Position numbers and translations under genes: made by a program. Under the pieces are notes generated by a model. That model did not search any database, was not told the origin of the DNA, and was given only the letters and a program-made list of their open reading frames with translations. A stretch of DNA of 47,697 nucleotides from an uncultured Collinsella sp. (lineage in GTDB: Bacteria; Actinomycetota; Coriobacteriia; Coriobacteriales; Coriobacteriaceae), in assembly GCA_900540895.1 (NCBI GenBank), contig UQHV01000018.1, positions 1 to 47,697 on the forward strand, given 5' to 3'. Positions 41,733-47,697 of the stretch are shown here, piece after piece (within the stretch, counting starts at the first letter, position 1; each line of letters opens with the position of its first letter).

Positions 41733-41821
41733 CCCATATAAGGGCTCGCTTTGCCGAGCCACCAAATTTACATCAGCCCCCAGAACATGTTTGAGAACTG
41801 TGCCTGAAGTATGTATTTGCA

Positions 41822-41946
41822 GGCCCCGAATCGGTGTTGCCTCCCGGCGCATTCCGCAGGGGGAGCGATATTTTGCAGCACGAAGTGCGCAGCAAAATAT
41901 CGCTCATGCCCGAGGACGCGCCGGGAGGCAACACCGATTCGGGGCC
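41822..41946 (-). repeat. Nested palindromic element B
   Basis: This 125-bp element has perfect 29-nt outer arms (41822-41850 with 41918-41946), 12-nt internal loops (41851-41862 and 41906-41917), perfect 14-nt inner arms (41863-41876 with 41892-41905) and a 15-nt tip (41877-41891). Read on the minus strand the loops are GTCCTCGGGCAT, tip TGCGCACTTCGTGCT and CCCCTGCGGAAT, nearly the same as element A. The arms share no evident sequence with A. The tRNA-Leu promoter begins about 35 bp later. Confidence 0.9.
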
Positions 41947-41982
41947 GGACACACGGATCTACCTGCGCATTTACAAATTCGT

Positions 41983-42033
41983 AAACTTTTTTGAAAAAAG
42001 TGCTTGCACAGTTCTCGAATCATAGGTTATTAT
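41983..42033 (+). promoter_or_regulatory. tRNA-Leu promoter with A/T-tract upstream element
   Basis: TTGCAC (42004-42009) and TATTAT (42028-42033) are 18 bp apart. Directly upstream is AAACTTTTTTGAAAAAAGT (41983-42001), a T-run/A-run palindrome also present before both tRNA-Gly genes, which may act as an UP-like element. Confidence 0.7.
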
Positions 42034-42090
42034 CTTCCTCGTTGAACGCGCGGGTCGAACAAAACGAACTGCGAATCAACAACATAGCAT

Positions 42091-42180
42091 GTCGGAGTGG
42101 CGGAATTGGCAGACGCGCTAGCTTGAGGTGCTAGTGACCGCTTTTTGGTCATGCGGGTTCAAGTCCCGCCTCCGACACCA
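42091..42180 (+). tRNA. tRNA-Leu (anticodon GAG)
   Basis: The acceptor stem GTCGGAG / CTCCGAC, anticodon arm CTAGC-TTGAGGT-GCTAG with anticodon GAG, a long variable arm (GACC ... GGTC) and a TTCAAGT T-loop are all present. The long variable arm fits a class II tRNA, and GAG reads CUC/CUU leucine codons. Discriminator A and an encoded CCA end are seen. Confidence 0.97.
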
Positions 42181-42191
42181 TCGCATTTGAG

Positions 42192-42214
42192 AAGCCTCTT
42201 CGGAGGCTTTTTTG
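42192..42214 (+). terminator. Terminator after tRNA-Leu
   Basis: AAGCCTC-TTCG-GAGGCTT is a 7-bp stem with a TTCG tetraloop followed by a T run. It lies only 26 bp before the next gene's start. Confidence 0.9.
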
Positions 42215-42239
42215 TTACCGATAGACGGTGGGGTCCACG

Positions 42240-44585
42240 ATGGAAACGCTTGAACGCAACGAGTGGGCAGACGTTGCCCAACTAGTCGAGATCACGAGCG
42301 ATGCTGTCATCATCTGTGAGCTCGACGGAACCATTCTGCATGTGAATAATCGCTTACTTGGTTTGATGTGCGAGGAACGCGCCGACGTCATCGGTGGAGA
42401 TGTTACAGACGTCCTGTACTCATCCGCTTTTGAACGTGCGACGGAACATCGTCTGCCATTTGAAACTGATGGCTCCGAGAACGAACTGATGCTCAAGCTG
42501 AGTGACGGCTCCTTTATCCCCGTCTTGGTTCGTGCGGGCTCCGTGACGCCTCCACGCATCTTTGGGCGCCGCGCGCCACGTGTCCTGGTGGCGCTCCATA
42601 GCATCGAAGAACAGTATTCTCACGACCGTCAACTCAAGCGTGCGTTATCGGAGCTTAGAGTGGCGAACAAGCGTCTCTCTGGGACGCTCTCGGTCATTAT
42701 GAGCACTGTGGGCTCCGATGAGTTACCCAGCCTGCTTGATACCGTTTTGAACCAGCTTGTAGGAACGCTCGATGCTTCGGGTGCCGCTATCTATTTTTCT
42801 GAGAGCGGCGGTTTTAAACTTCGCGGTGTTTCCAAGGAGCTGTACGACAGCTACCTGCCCGAGTTTTTGCCGTATGGCGCTGGCATTCCGACGTATGTTC
42901 TTCGCGAGTCGCGTGCCTGTCGCTTGTCGATCCAACAGGACCTTGAGGGCGATAAGGCCGCCTCCGGTATGTTCATGGACTTGGACAATCGTTCTAAGCA
43001 CCTGTTGCGCGTGCAGGATATGCCTCCGTACCGCAGCGAGATCTGTCTTCCCGTTTTTTACGGTACGCAGATCCTTGGCGTGCTGGAAGTTGGTTGGAAA
43101 CGCCCCCAGGCACCGCTCGCCTATGACGTTAATGTACTCGAGGTCACTTGCGATTACTTGTCTATCCAACTGGTCGGCATGGCATCGAGTCTTCGCTCTC
43201 GTCGCACGGCCGAGCTTGGCCGCTCGCTCAATGTCTTACGTGATGAGTTGTTTACCTTTCTAGACGATTCCGTCGCGGCTACCCAGGCGGTATCGTCCGA
43301 GATCTGCAATATGCTCAACTGCCATTTTTGCCCTGTTGAGTATGACGCCAGTCTGGATTCCTACGTCATAGATTTTGAAGGCGGCAGTCGCGTTGCTTTG
43401 CCGGACGATCCCGAGAAGCTTTTCTTTTCCACGACGGCGCCAGCGGCACGTCTGGGGGCTGGCCCTGATGGCTTTGAGGCATCTGTTTTGGGGGGTACGA
43501 GTGCCGAGGACCTTAAACACGTCCGTATAACTCGCGTTGACGAATCGATGCCTATGGGAGGCTGGCTTAGGGCGCATGGTCTGCCTTGTCAAGGTCTCTA
43601 CGTCGACTCCGGCATCGAGGCGGGGCACCCGCGCTCTGAGGGCGATGGCAAGCACAGTAGCGACGCGATTGTTCCTGCTTCTGTTGCGAAGAGCCCGACG
43701 ACGCGCGCGCTGCTGCTTCGTGATGGTAGCCAAGAGCCGATTGATGACCTTGAATATGACTACTTGGTGCACTTGGCGCATGACTTTGAACTGATCTACG
43801 AAGGCGAATCTCAAAAGCGCGAGGAGCGCCATATCGCTCAGACGCTCCAGATTGGCATGAGAAATTCCCTGGGGGATGTTCCGGGTATCGCAACCGATTC
43901 GGTGTACCTGTCGGCCACGAATTCGGCGTTGGTCGGAGGCGATTTCTATACGCTCATTCGTCTTCCCGACGACTGCGCCGTCATGATTCTGGGTGATGTG
44001 TCTGGCAAAGGCATTGAGGCCGCATCGATGTCCGCGCTCGTCAAGACGGCCCTGACGGCATATGCCTGGGAGGGCGCTGGACCGGCCCGCATGGCACGCT
44101 CCCTTAACAGCATGCTCATGGGCTTTTCGAGGGTCGAGACGTTCGTGACGGCCTTTATCGCCAAGATTGACCTTAAAGCCGGACGCGCAACGTATTGTTC
44201 GGCGGGCCATCCTCCGACCATGGTCATCAGGCCAGAGTCGATGCCGCTGGGTGGCGGCGAGGCCCGTGGGGGAGAGGTTGAGCTGCTTGGATGCCAATCG
44301 GGCGTAATCGGTGCCTTTGAGAGCATGGTGTACGAGACAGGCGTGTTTACGTTCGCTCCTGGCGACATGCTCTTCATGTATACGGACGGAACGATTGAGG
44401 CCCGCGACCGCACCGGAGCGTTCTTTGGTGAGCAGCGCCTTCGTGACCTTCTGCTCTCTGTCTCGGGTGAGGGCGTATCGGGAATCTGCGGCAAGGTCTT
44501 GGGCGAGCTTGACCGATTTACCGAATCGGCGCTGGACGATGACATTGCATTGGTGTCCCTTGAGTTTTTACGGGGTCGTTCATAG
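42240..44585 (+). CDS. PAS-GAF-PP2C (SpoIIE/RsbU-type) sensor phosphatase
   Basis: This 781-residue cytosolic protein has an N-terminal PAS domain (about 10-120, with ITSDAVIICELDGTILHVNN), a short coiled linker, a GAF domain (about 155-320), a less clear middle region (330-530) and a C-terminal PP2C-type serine phosphatase domain (about 545-780). Metal-binding motifs of the SpoIIE family are visible: GGDFYTL, LGDVSGKGIEAA, SAGHPP, TDGTIEARD and DDDIALV. RsbU/SpoIIE enzymes dephosphorylate STAS antagonists of anti-sigma factors; the next gene encodes a STAS-HATPase fusion that is a likely substrate. No membrane segment is seen, so it should sense a cytosolic signal. The ATG at 42240 follows GGTGGGG; GTG 42228 is an alternative. 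There is little space for a promoter after the tRNA terminator. Confidence 0.88.
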   Translation: METLERNEWADVAQLVEITSDAVIICELDGTILHVNNRLLGLMCEERADVIGGDVTDVLYSSAFERATEHRLPFETDGSENELMLKLSDGSFIPVLVRAGSVTPPRIFGRRAPRVLVALHSIEEQYSHDRQLKRALSELRVANKRLSGTLSVIMSTVGSDELPSLLDTVLNQLVGTLDASGAAIYFSESGGFKLRGVSKELYDSYLPEFLPYGAGIPTYVLRESRACRLSIQQDLEGDKAASGMFMDLDNRSKHLLRVQDMPPYRSEICLPVFYGTQILGVLEVGWKRPQAPLAYDVNVLEVTCDYLSIQLVGMASSLRSRRTAELGRSLNVLRDELFTFLDDSVAATQAVSSEICNMLNCHFCPVEYDASLDSYVIDFEGGSRVALPDDPEKLFFSTTAPAARLGAGPDGFEASVLGGTSAEDLKHVRITRVDESMPMGGWLRAHGLPCQGLYVDSGIEAGHPRSEGDGKHSSDAIVPASVAKSPTTRALLLRDGSQEPIDDLEYDYLVHLAHDFELIYEGESQKREERHIAQTLQIGMRNSLGDVPGIATDSVYLSATNSALVGGDFYTLIRLPDDCAVMILGDVSGKGIEAASMSALVKTALTAYAWEGAGPARMARSLNSMLMGFSRVETFVTAFIAKIDLKAGRATYCSAGHPPTMVIRPESMPLGGGEARGGEVELLGCQSGVIGAFESMVYETGVFTFAPGDMLFMYTDGTIEARDRTGAFFGEQRLRDLLLSVSGEGVSGICGKVLGELDRFTESALDDDIALVSLEFLRGRS

Positions 44586-44663
44586 ACGACGCTGGGCGGG
44601 CTGAATCCGTACGGTTGGGGAAACGAATGCATCGAGTGGGCTTTTTTGGGGAACCATGGTCGT

Positions 44664-45410
44664 ATGAATGAGTGGAATGACATAGCGGTTTTGACGCCAC
44701 CAGGCGATATCGACATCGCCACGGTGCCTGCGCTGCGTCGGCGGTTGGATGCTTTGATTGGCCGCGGCGTGCGTCGCGTTGTCATCAACTGTCAGGCTGT
44801 TAGCTTTATCGATTCGACGGGCTTGGCATTCCTGCTTACGCGCGCTCGTGAGCTCATGAGGCGAGAAGGCCTGCTTTCGCTCGTCAATGCATCGGGTGAA
44901 GTTGTTCGCTTTTTGGAGATTGCTCGTCTTGTCGATATCCTTCATGTCGCGGGGCCGGCACGGGAGTCTATTCCCGCCATTCCGGTGGGGGAGCTGCCTC
45001 GCTGGAGTAAGAGCGTCGAGGTCCGTCAGGGTATCGAGAATCTTCCATACTACCGACATCGCATCGCCGAACTCCTTGAATCGCTTCCGTTGCGCCGTGA
45101 CGAGCGCTACGATGTCGCATTGGCGTCGGGGGAGGCGCTGGGTAATGCCTATGACCATGCGGGCGGTATCGGGTGCGTCCTGACGGTTCAGGCCTATGGC
45201 GATCGCGTTGTGGTTGAGGTGCTTGATCGAGGTGCCGGCTATTCTATCGATGAAACGAGCGAGCCGGTCGCATCCGAGGAGCGCGGCCGTGGCATCAAGC
45301 TTATGCGTATGCTCGTCGATAACGTGGAGGTTGCTCGTCGTACGGACGGCGCCGGCACGCGCGTACAGATGGTGAAGCTGTTTAGCGGAGCGCTGGAATC
45401 GTGTGCCTAG
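44664..45410 (+). CDS. Fused STAS anti-sigma antagonist and HATPase anti-sigma kinase
   Basis: This 248-residue protein joins two parts of a partner-switching system. Residues 1-100 are a STAS domain with INCQAVSFIDSTGLAFLL; Ser51 in DSTGL is the expected phosphorylation site. Residues 115-245 form a GHKL ATPase of the RsbW/SpoIIAB type with N-box GEALGNAYDHA (Glu157, Asn161), DRGAGYS (Asp188) and the ERGRGIKLMRML glycine-rich loop. Usually these are separate proteins that bind each other. It follows the PP2C phosphatase by 78 bp on the same strand with no obvious terminator, so they probably form an operon. I use the ATG at 44664, with GGGGAAC at long spacing; TTG 44646 is in frame and possible. 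No sigma factor is nearby. Confidence 0.85.
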   Translation: MNEWNDIAVLTPPGDIDIATVPALRRRLDALIGRGVRRVVINCQAVSFIDSTGLAFLLTRARELMRREGLLSLVNASGEVVRFLEIARLVDILHVAGPARESIPAIPVGELPRWSKSVEVRQGIENLPYYRHRIAELLESLPLRRDERYDVALASGEALGNAYDHAGGIGCVLTVQAYGDRVVVEVLDRGAGYSIDETSEPVASEERGRGIKLMRMLVDNVEVARRTDGAGTRVQMVKLFSGALESCA

Positions 45411-45455
45411 CCAATCGCTTTAGCGCGTTTAGCTACTAAGAACATGCGGCAGACA

Positions 45456-45503
45456 AGTTTTTTGAAAAAAGTACTTGCGTCTTTTGGACAACTCGCGTAA
45501 ATT
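45456..45503 (+). promoter_or_regulatory. tRNA-Gly promoter with A/T-tract upstream element
   Basis: TTGCGT (45475-45480) and TAAATT (45498-45503) are 17 bp apart. Upstream AGTTTTTTGAAAAAAGT (45456-45472) matches the element before tRNA-Leu. The tRNA begins 12 bp after the -10. Confidence 0.7.
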
Positions 45504-45515
45504 AATAACCCGCAA

Positions 45516-45591
45516 GCGGACATGGCTCAGTTGGTAGAGCACAACCTTGCCAAGGTTGGGGTCGCGGGTTCGAGCCCCGTTGTCCGCTCCA
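45516..45591 (+). tRNA. tRNA-Gly (anticodon GCC)
   Basis: Acceptor stem GCGGACA / TGTCCGC, anticodon arm CAACC-TTGCCAA-GGTTG with anticodon GCC, T-loop TTCGAGC, discriminator T and an encoded CCA are present. GCC reads GGC/GGU glycine codons. A second copy starts at 47645. Confidence 0.97.
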
Positions 45592-45599
45592 AACGCAAC

Positions 45600-45632
45600 A
45601 GCCCGACTACTACGGTAGCCGGGCTTTTTTTG
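45600..45632 (+). terminator. Terminator after tRNA-Gly
   Basis: AGCCCG / CGGGCT and CTAC / GTAG pair around a TACG loop with one A-C mismatch, followed by seven Ts. Confidence 0.9.
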
Positions 45633-45770
45633 TACCTATCTCCTAGGCTCGAACCCGAGAGGGGGCGAGCGTTTTGGGGCGTGGCTGTGGCGTTGTTTGT
45701 CGCGAATGTCCGCTTTGGGCGTATCATCGTGGGCATCTCGCATAACCTCGTTGCAAGGGAGATACGCCCC

Positions 45771-47504
45771 ATGGCTACAGAAAAGTCTTCTTCGCGCTCA
45801 TGGATGTCCGATGCCGCGATCTATCAGATCTACCCGCGCTCGTTTAAGGATTCGACTGGTTCGGGTCTGGGCGATATCGCGGGCATTACCCAGCAGATGG
45901 ACTATCTTGAGCGACTGGGTATCGAGGCCATCTGGCTGAGCCCGTTTTATCCATCGCCTCTTGTCGATGGCGGCTATGATGTGGCGGACTACTGCGATGT
46001 CGACCCGCGTCTCGGCTCGCTTGACGACTTCGATGACATGATCGCTGCGGCTCACGCGCGCGGCATCAAGGTCATCGTCGACATCGTGCCCAACCATTCA
46101 TCCAACCAGCACCCCTGGTTCAAAGCCGCTCTTGCCGCCGGCCCCGGATCGCCCGAGCGCGCCCGTTATATCTTCCGCGATGGTCGCGGCGAGCATGGCG
46201 AGCTGCCTCCCACCAATTGGAATGCCAACTTTGGTGGCCCCGCATGGACGCGTGTTGCGGACGGTCAGTGGTATCTGCACATGTTTACGCCCGAGCAACC
46301 GGACTTTGACTGGTCATGCCCCGAGGTTCATGCGCTCTTTTGCGACGTCCTGGCGTTTTGGAGCGATCGAGGCGTCGACGGCTTTCGCATTGATGTGGCG
46401 CAGGGTCTCGCCAAGGATCTCGACCGCGATGACCTCGACCGGTGGCATCTCGCCGAGGGCGATGACATGGTTGACGACGGCACCCATCCGCTGTGGGACC
46501 GCAATGAGGTCCACGAGATCTATCGCGAGTGGCGCCGCGTGTTCGACCGCTATAATCCGCCGCGCAGTGCCGTTGCCGAGGCGTGGGTGCTGCCCGAGCG
46601 CCAGTATCTCTATGCGCGTCCCAGCGAGCTTGGCCAGACATTCAACTTTGAGTTTGCCAAGGCCACTTGGACCTATGATGACATGCACACTGCAATCGAG
46701 AAGGGCTTGAAGGCAGCCGTCGAATCCGATTCCGCCTCGACCTGGGTACTCTCCAACCACGACGTGCCGCGCGTGGCGACACGCTATGCCCTGCCGCAAA
46801 TCAAGGCGACGCGCTACCACCAGATTACGCTCGACTGGCTCTTACGCGACGGGTTGTCTTATGACGAGGACCGTGAACTCGGCGAGCGCCGCGCGCGGGC
46901 GGCCCTTTTGCTTGAACTGGCGCTTCCGGGCTCGGCATACGTGTATCAGGGTGAGGAGCTCGGCCTTTTTGAGGTGGCTGACATCCCGTGGGCTGCACTC
47001 GAAGATCCTACTGCGACCAATACGCGCGGACCGAAGCGTGAGAAGGGGCGCGACGGCTGCCGTGTGCCCCTGCCGTGGGTGGCGGCGGACGATCCCGCGC
47101 AGGGCGGATCGTTTGGGTTTTCGCCGGCGGACGCCGATGCGGCGCCCCATTTGCCGCAACCTGCATGGTTTTCCGATTACGCTGCCGATAGGGAAGAAGC
47201 GGACCCGACATCGATGCTTGCGCTCTATCGTGACGCCCTCTGGCTTCGGCGCAAGCTGCGCGGTTGCGCCAACGATTTTGCGTGGCTCGATCTTGACGGG
47301 CGCACCGGTCTTGCGGATGGTGCCGAGGGCGCCGAGGGCGGCGTCATCGCCTATCGCCGCGACAACGGCTGGGCGTGTGTGACGAACTTCGGCGCAGCAG
47401 CCGTGGAGCTGCCGGCGGGCAGGGTCCTGCTCACCTCATCACCGCTTGCAGACGGCAGGCTCGCGCAGGACAGCTCTGCCTGGATCATGCTCGGTGAGAT
47501 GTAG
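45771..47504 (+). CDS. GH13 alpha-glucosidase (oligo-1,6-glucosidase/trehalase-like group)
   Basis: This 577-residue cytosolic enzyme is a GH13 alpha-amylase-family glycosidase. It has IYQIYPRSFKDS (17-28), the conserved region I VDIVPNHSS, region II GFRIDVAQGL with nucleophile Asp208, region III VAEAWVLPER with acid/base Glu270 and region IV LSNHDVPRV with His330-Asp331. No signal peptide is present, so it should hydrolyse imported maltose, isomaltose or sucrose-like oligosaccharides; the exact linkage cannot be told. I chose the ATG at 45771 after AAGGGAGA; the open frame reaches back into the tRNA and cannot be coding there. It stands alone between two tRNA-Gly genes. No transporter or LacI regulator is adjacent. 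Confidence 0.9.
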   Translation: MATEKSSSRSWMSDAAIYQIYPRSFKDSTGSGLGDIAGITQQMDYLERLGIEAIWLSPFYPSPLVDGGYDVADYCDVDPRLGSLDDFDDMIAAAHARGIKVIVDIVPNHSSNQHPWFKAALAAGPGSPERARYIFRDGRGEHGELPPTNWNANFGGPAWTRVADGQWYLHMFTPEQPDFDWSCPEVHALFCDVLAFWSDRGVDGFRIDVAQGLAKDLDRDDLDRWHLAEGDDMVDDGTHPLWDRNEVHEIYREWRRVFDRYNPPRSAVAEAWVLPERQYLYARPSELGQTFNFEFAKATWTYDDMHTAIEKGLKAAVESDSASTWVLSNHDVPRVATRYALPQIKATRYHQITLDWLLRDGLSYDEDRELGERRARAALLLELALPGSAYVYQGEELGLFEVADIPWAALEDPTATNTRGPKREKGRDGCRVPLPWVAADDPAQGGSFGFSPADADAAPHLPQPAWFSDYAADREEADPTSMLALYRDALWLRRKLRGCANDFAWLDLDGRTGLADGAEGAEGGVIAYRRDNGWACVTNFGAAAVELPAGRVLLTSSPLADGRLAQDSSAWIMLGEM

Positions 47505-47584
47505 GGGTCTCTTGCGGCGAGATTGCGTTTGCCCGCGCCTTCCGTGGTGGCTGATGTCTTCGCGAGGTTCGCGAGGGCGTTGCA

Positions 47585-47632
47585 AAACTTTTTAAAAAAG
47601 TTCTTGCATAGGATGCGGGCATCACGTAAGAT
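47585..47632 (+). promoter_or_regulatory. Promoter of second tRNA-Gly
   Basis: TTGCAT (47604-47609) and TAAGAT (47627-47632) are 17 bp apart, with AAACTTTTTAAAAAAGTT (47585-47602) directly upstream, the same layout as before the other tRNA genes in this window. Confidence 0.7.
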
Positions 47633-47644
47633 TAATCCTCGTAA

Positions 47645-47697
47645 GCGGACATGGCTCAGTTGGTAGAGCACAACCTTGCCAAGGTTGGGGTCGCGGG
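47645..47697 (+). tRNA. tRNA-Gly (anticodon GCC), cut by window end
   Basis: The visible 53 nt are identical to the first 53 nt of the tRNA-Gly at 45516, including anticodon GCC. The T-arm and acceptor 3' strand lie outside the window. Confidence 0.93.

Larger units (their letters stand above)
41495..42090. other. Gene-free, stem-loop-rich region
   Basis: These 596 bp contain no credible protein gene. They hold nested palindrome A (41511-41637), a GC-rich hairpin (41707-41732), a smaller GGCTCG / CGAGCC hairpin (41743-41760), nested palindrome B (41822-41946) and the tRNA-Leu promoter (41983-42033). Further weak stems occur at 41656-41710. Short open frames across it are explained by the palindromes. 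Confidence 0.75.

Noticed and set aside
41511..41946. Palindromes as integron attC sites, retron RNA or IS ends
   Set aside because: There is no integrase, reverse transcriptase or transposase in the window, and the conserved loops do not resemble attC core boxes; target-site duplications are not evident.
45522..45770. N-terminal extension of the GH13 gene into tRNA-Gly
   Set aside because: The extra codons read through a complete tRNA and its terminator; the ATG at 45771 has a proper ribosome-binding site and begins just before the conserved domain.
1..47697. CRISPR array, prophage or plasmid genes
   Set aside because: No regularly spaced repeats, cas genes, phage structural genes or replication/partition genes were seen.

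Overview
The window is a high-GC bacterial chromosome segment with ribosome-binding sites close to AAGGAGG. Its gene order (coaE - uvrB - uvrA - uvrC - rapZ - whiA - gap - pgk - tpiA - secG), the presence of whiA, Tat-type lipoprotein signals and the codon use point to an actinobacterium of the Coriobacteriia, most likely a gut Collinsella or close relative. The genus is an inference from gene content, not from a database match.

Layout. (1) 1-17220: housekeeping and DNA repair. coaE and a small lytic transglycosylase precede uvrB. A leftward block follows: two FAD flavoproteins, the Mrp Fe-S ATPase and an LTA-synthase-like sulfatase. Then come uvrA and a ybaK-murJ-uvrC operon, so all three subunits of the UvrABC excinuclease are here. 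(2) 17221-28014: a sugar-catabolism island that fits sialic acid. It has a Tat lipoprotein binding protein, a permease, a fused permease-ATPase and an ATPase of the peptide-type ABC family, two CE7-like alpha/beta-hydrolase paralogues (the second lacks its serine nucleophile), a DHDPS/NanA-fold aldolase, a ROK kinase and NanE. It lies between uvrC and rapZ, which are neighbours in many actinobacteria. (3) 28116-35260: rapZ and whiA (without the usual yvcK between them), then gap, pgk, tpiA, gpmI and secG. (4) 35552-41494: a second, conventional five-gene peptide ABC transporter. (5) 41495-42090: a gene-free stretch packed with stem-loops, including two large nested palindromes of identical architecture. 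(6) 42091-47697: tRNA-Leu, a PAS-GAF-PP2C phosphatase, a fused STAS-HATPase protein, tRNA-Gly, a GH13 alpha-glucosidase and a second tRNA-Gly cut by the window end.

How it works together. The island would import an acylated amino sugar, remove O-acetyl groups, cleave it to pyruvate and ManNAc, phosphorylate ManNAc and epimerise it to GlcNAc-6-P, feeding the glycolytic genes downstream. The phosphatase and STAS-HATPase pair looks like a partner-switching module whose sigma factor is not in the window.

Most notable is the pair of nested palindromes at 41511-41637 and 41822-41946. They share loop sequences and segment lengths, but their stems are unrelated in sequence and still complementary within each copy. 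No transposase, prophage or CRISPR array was found.
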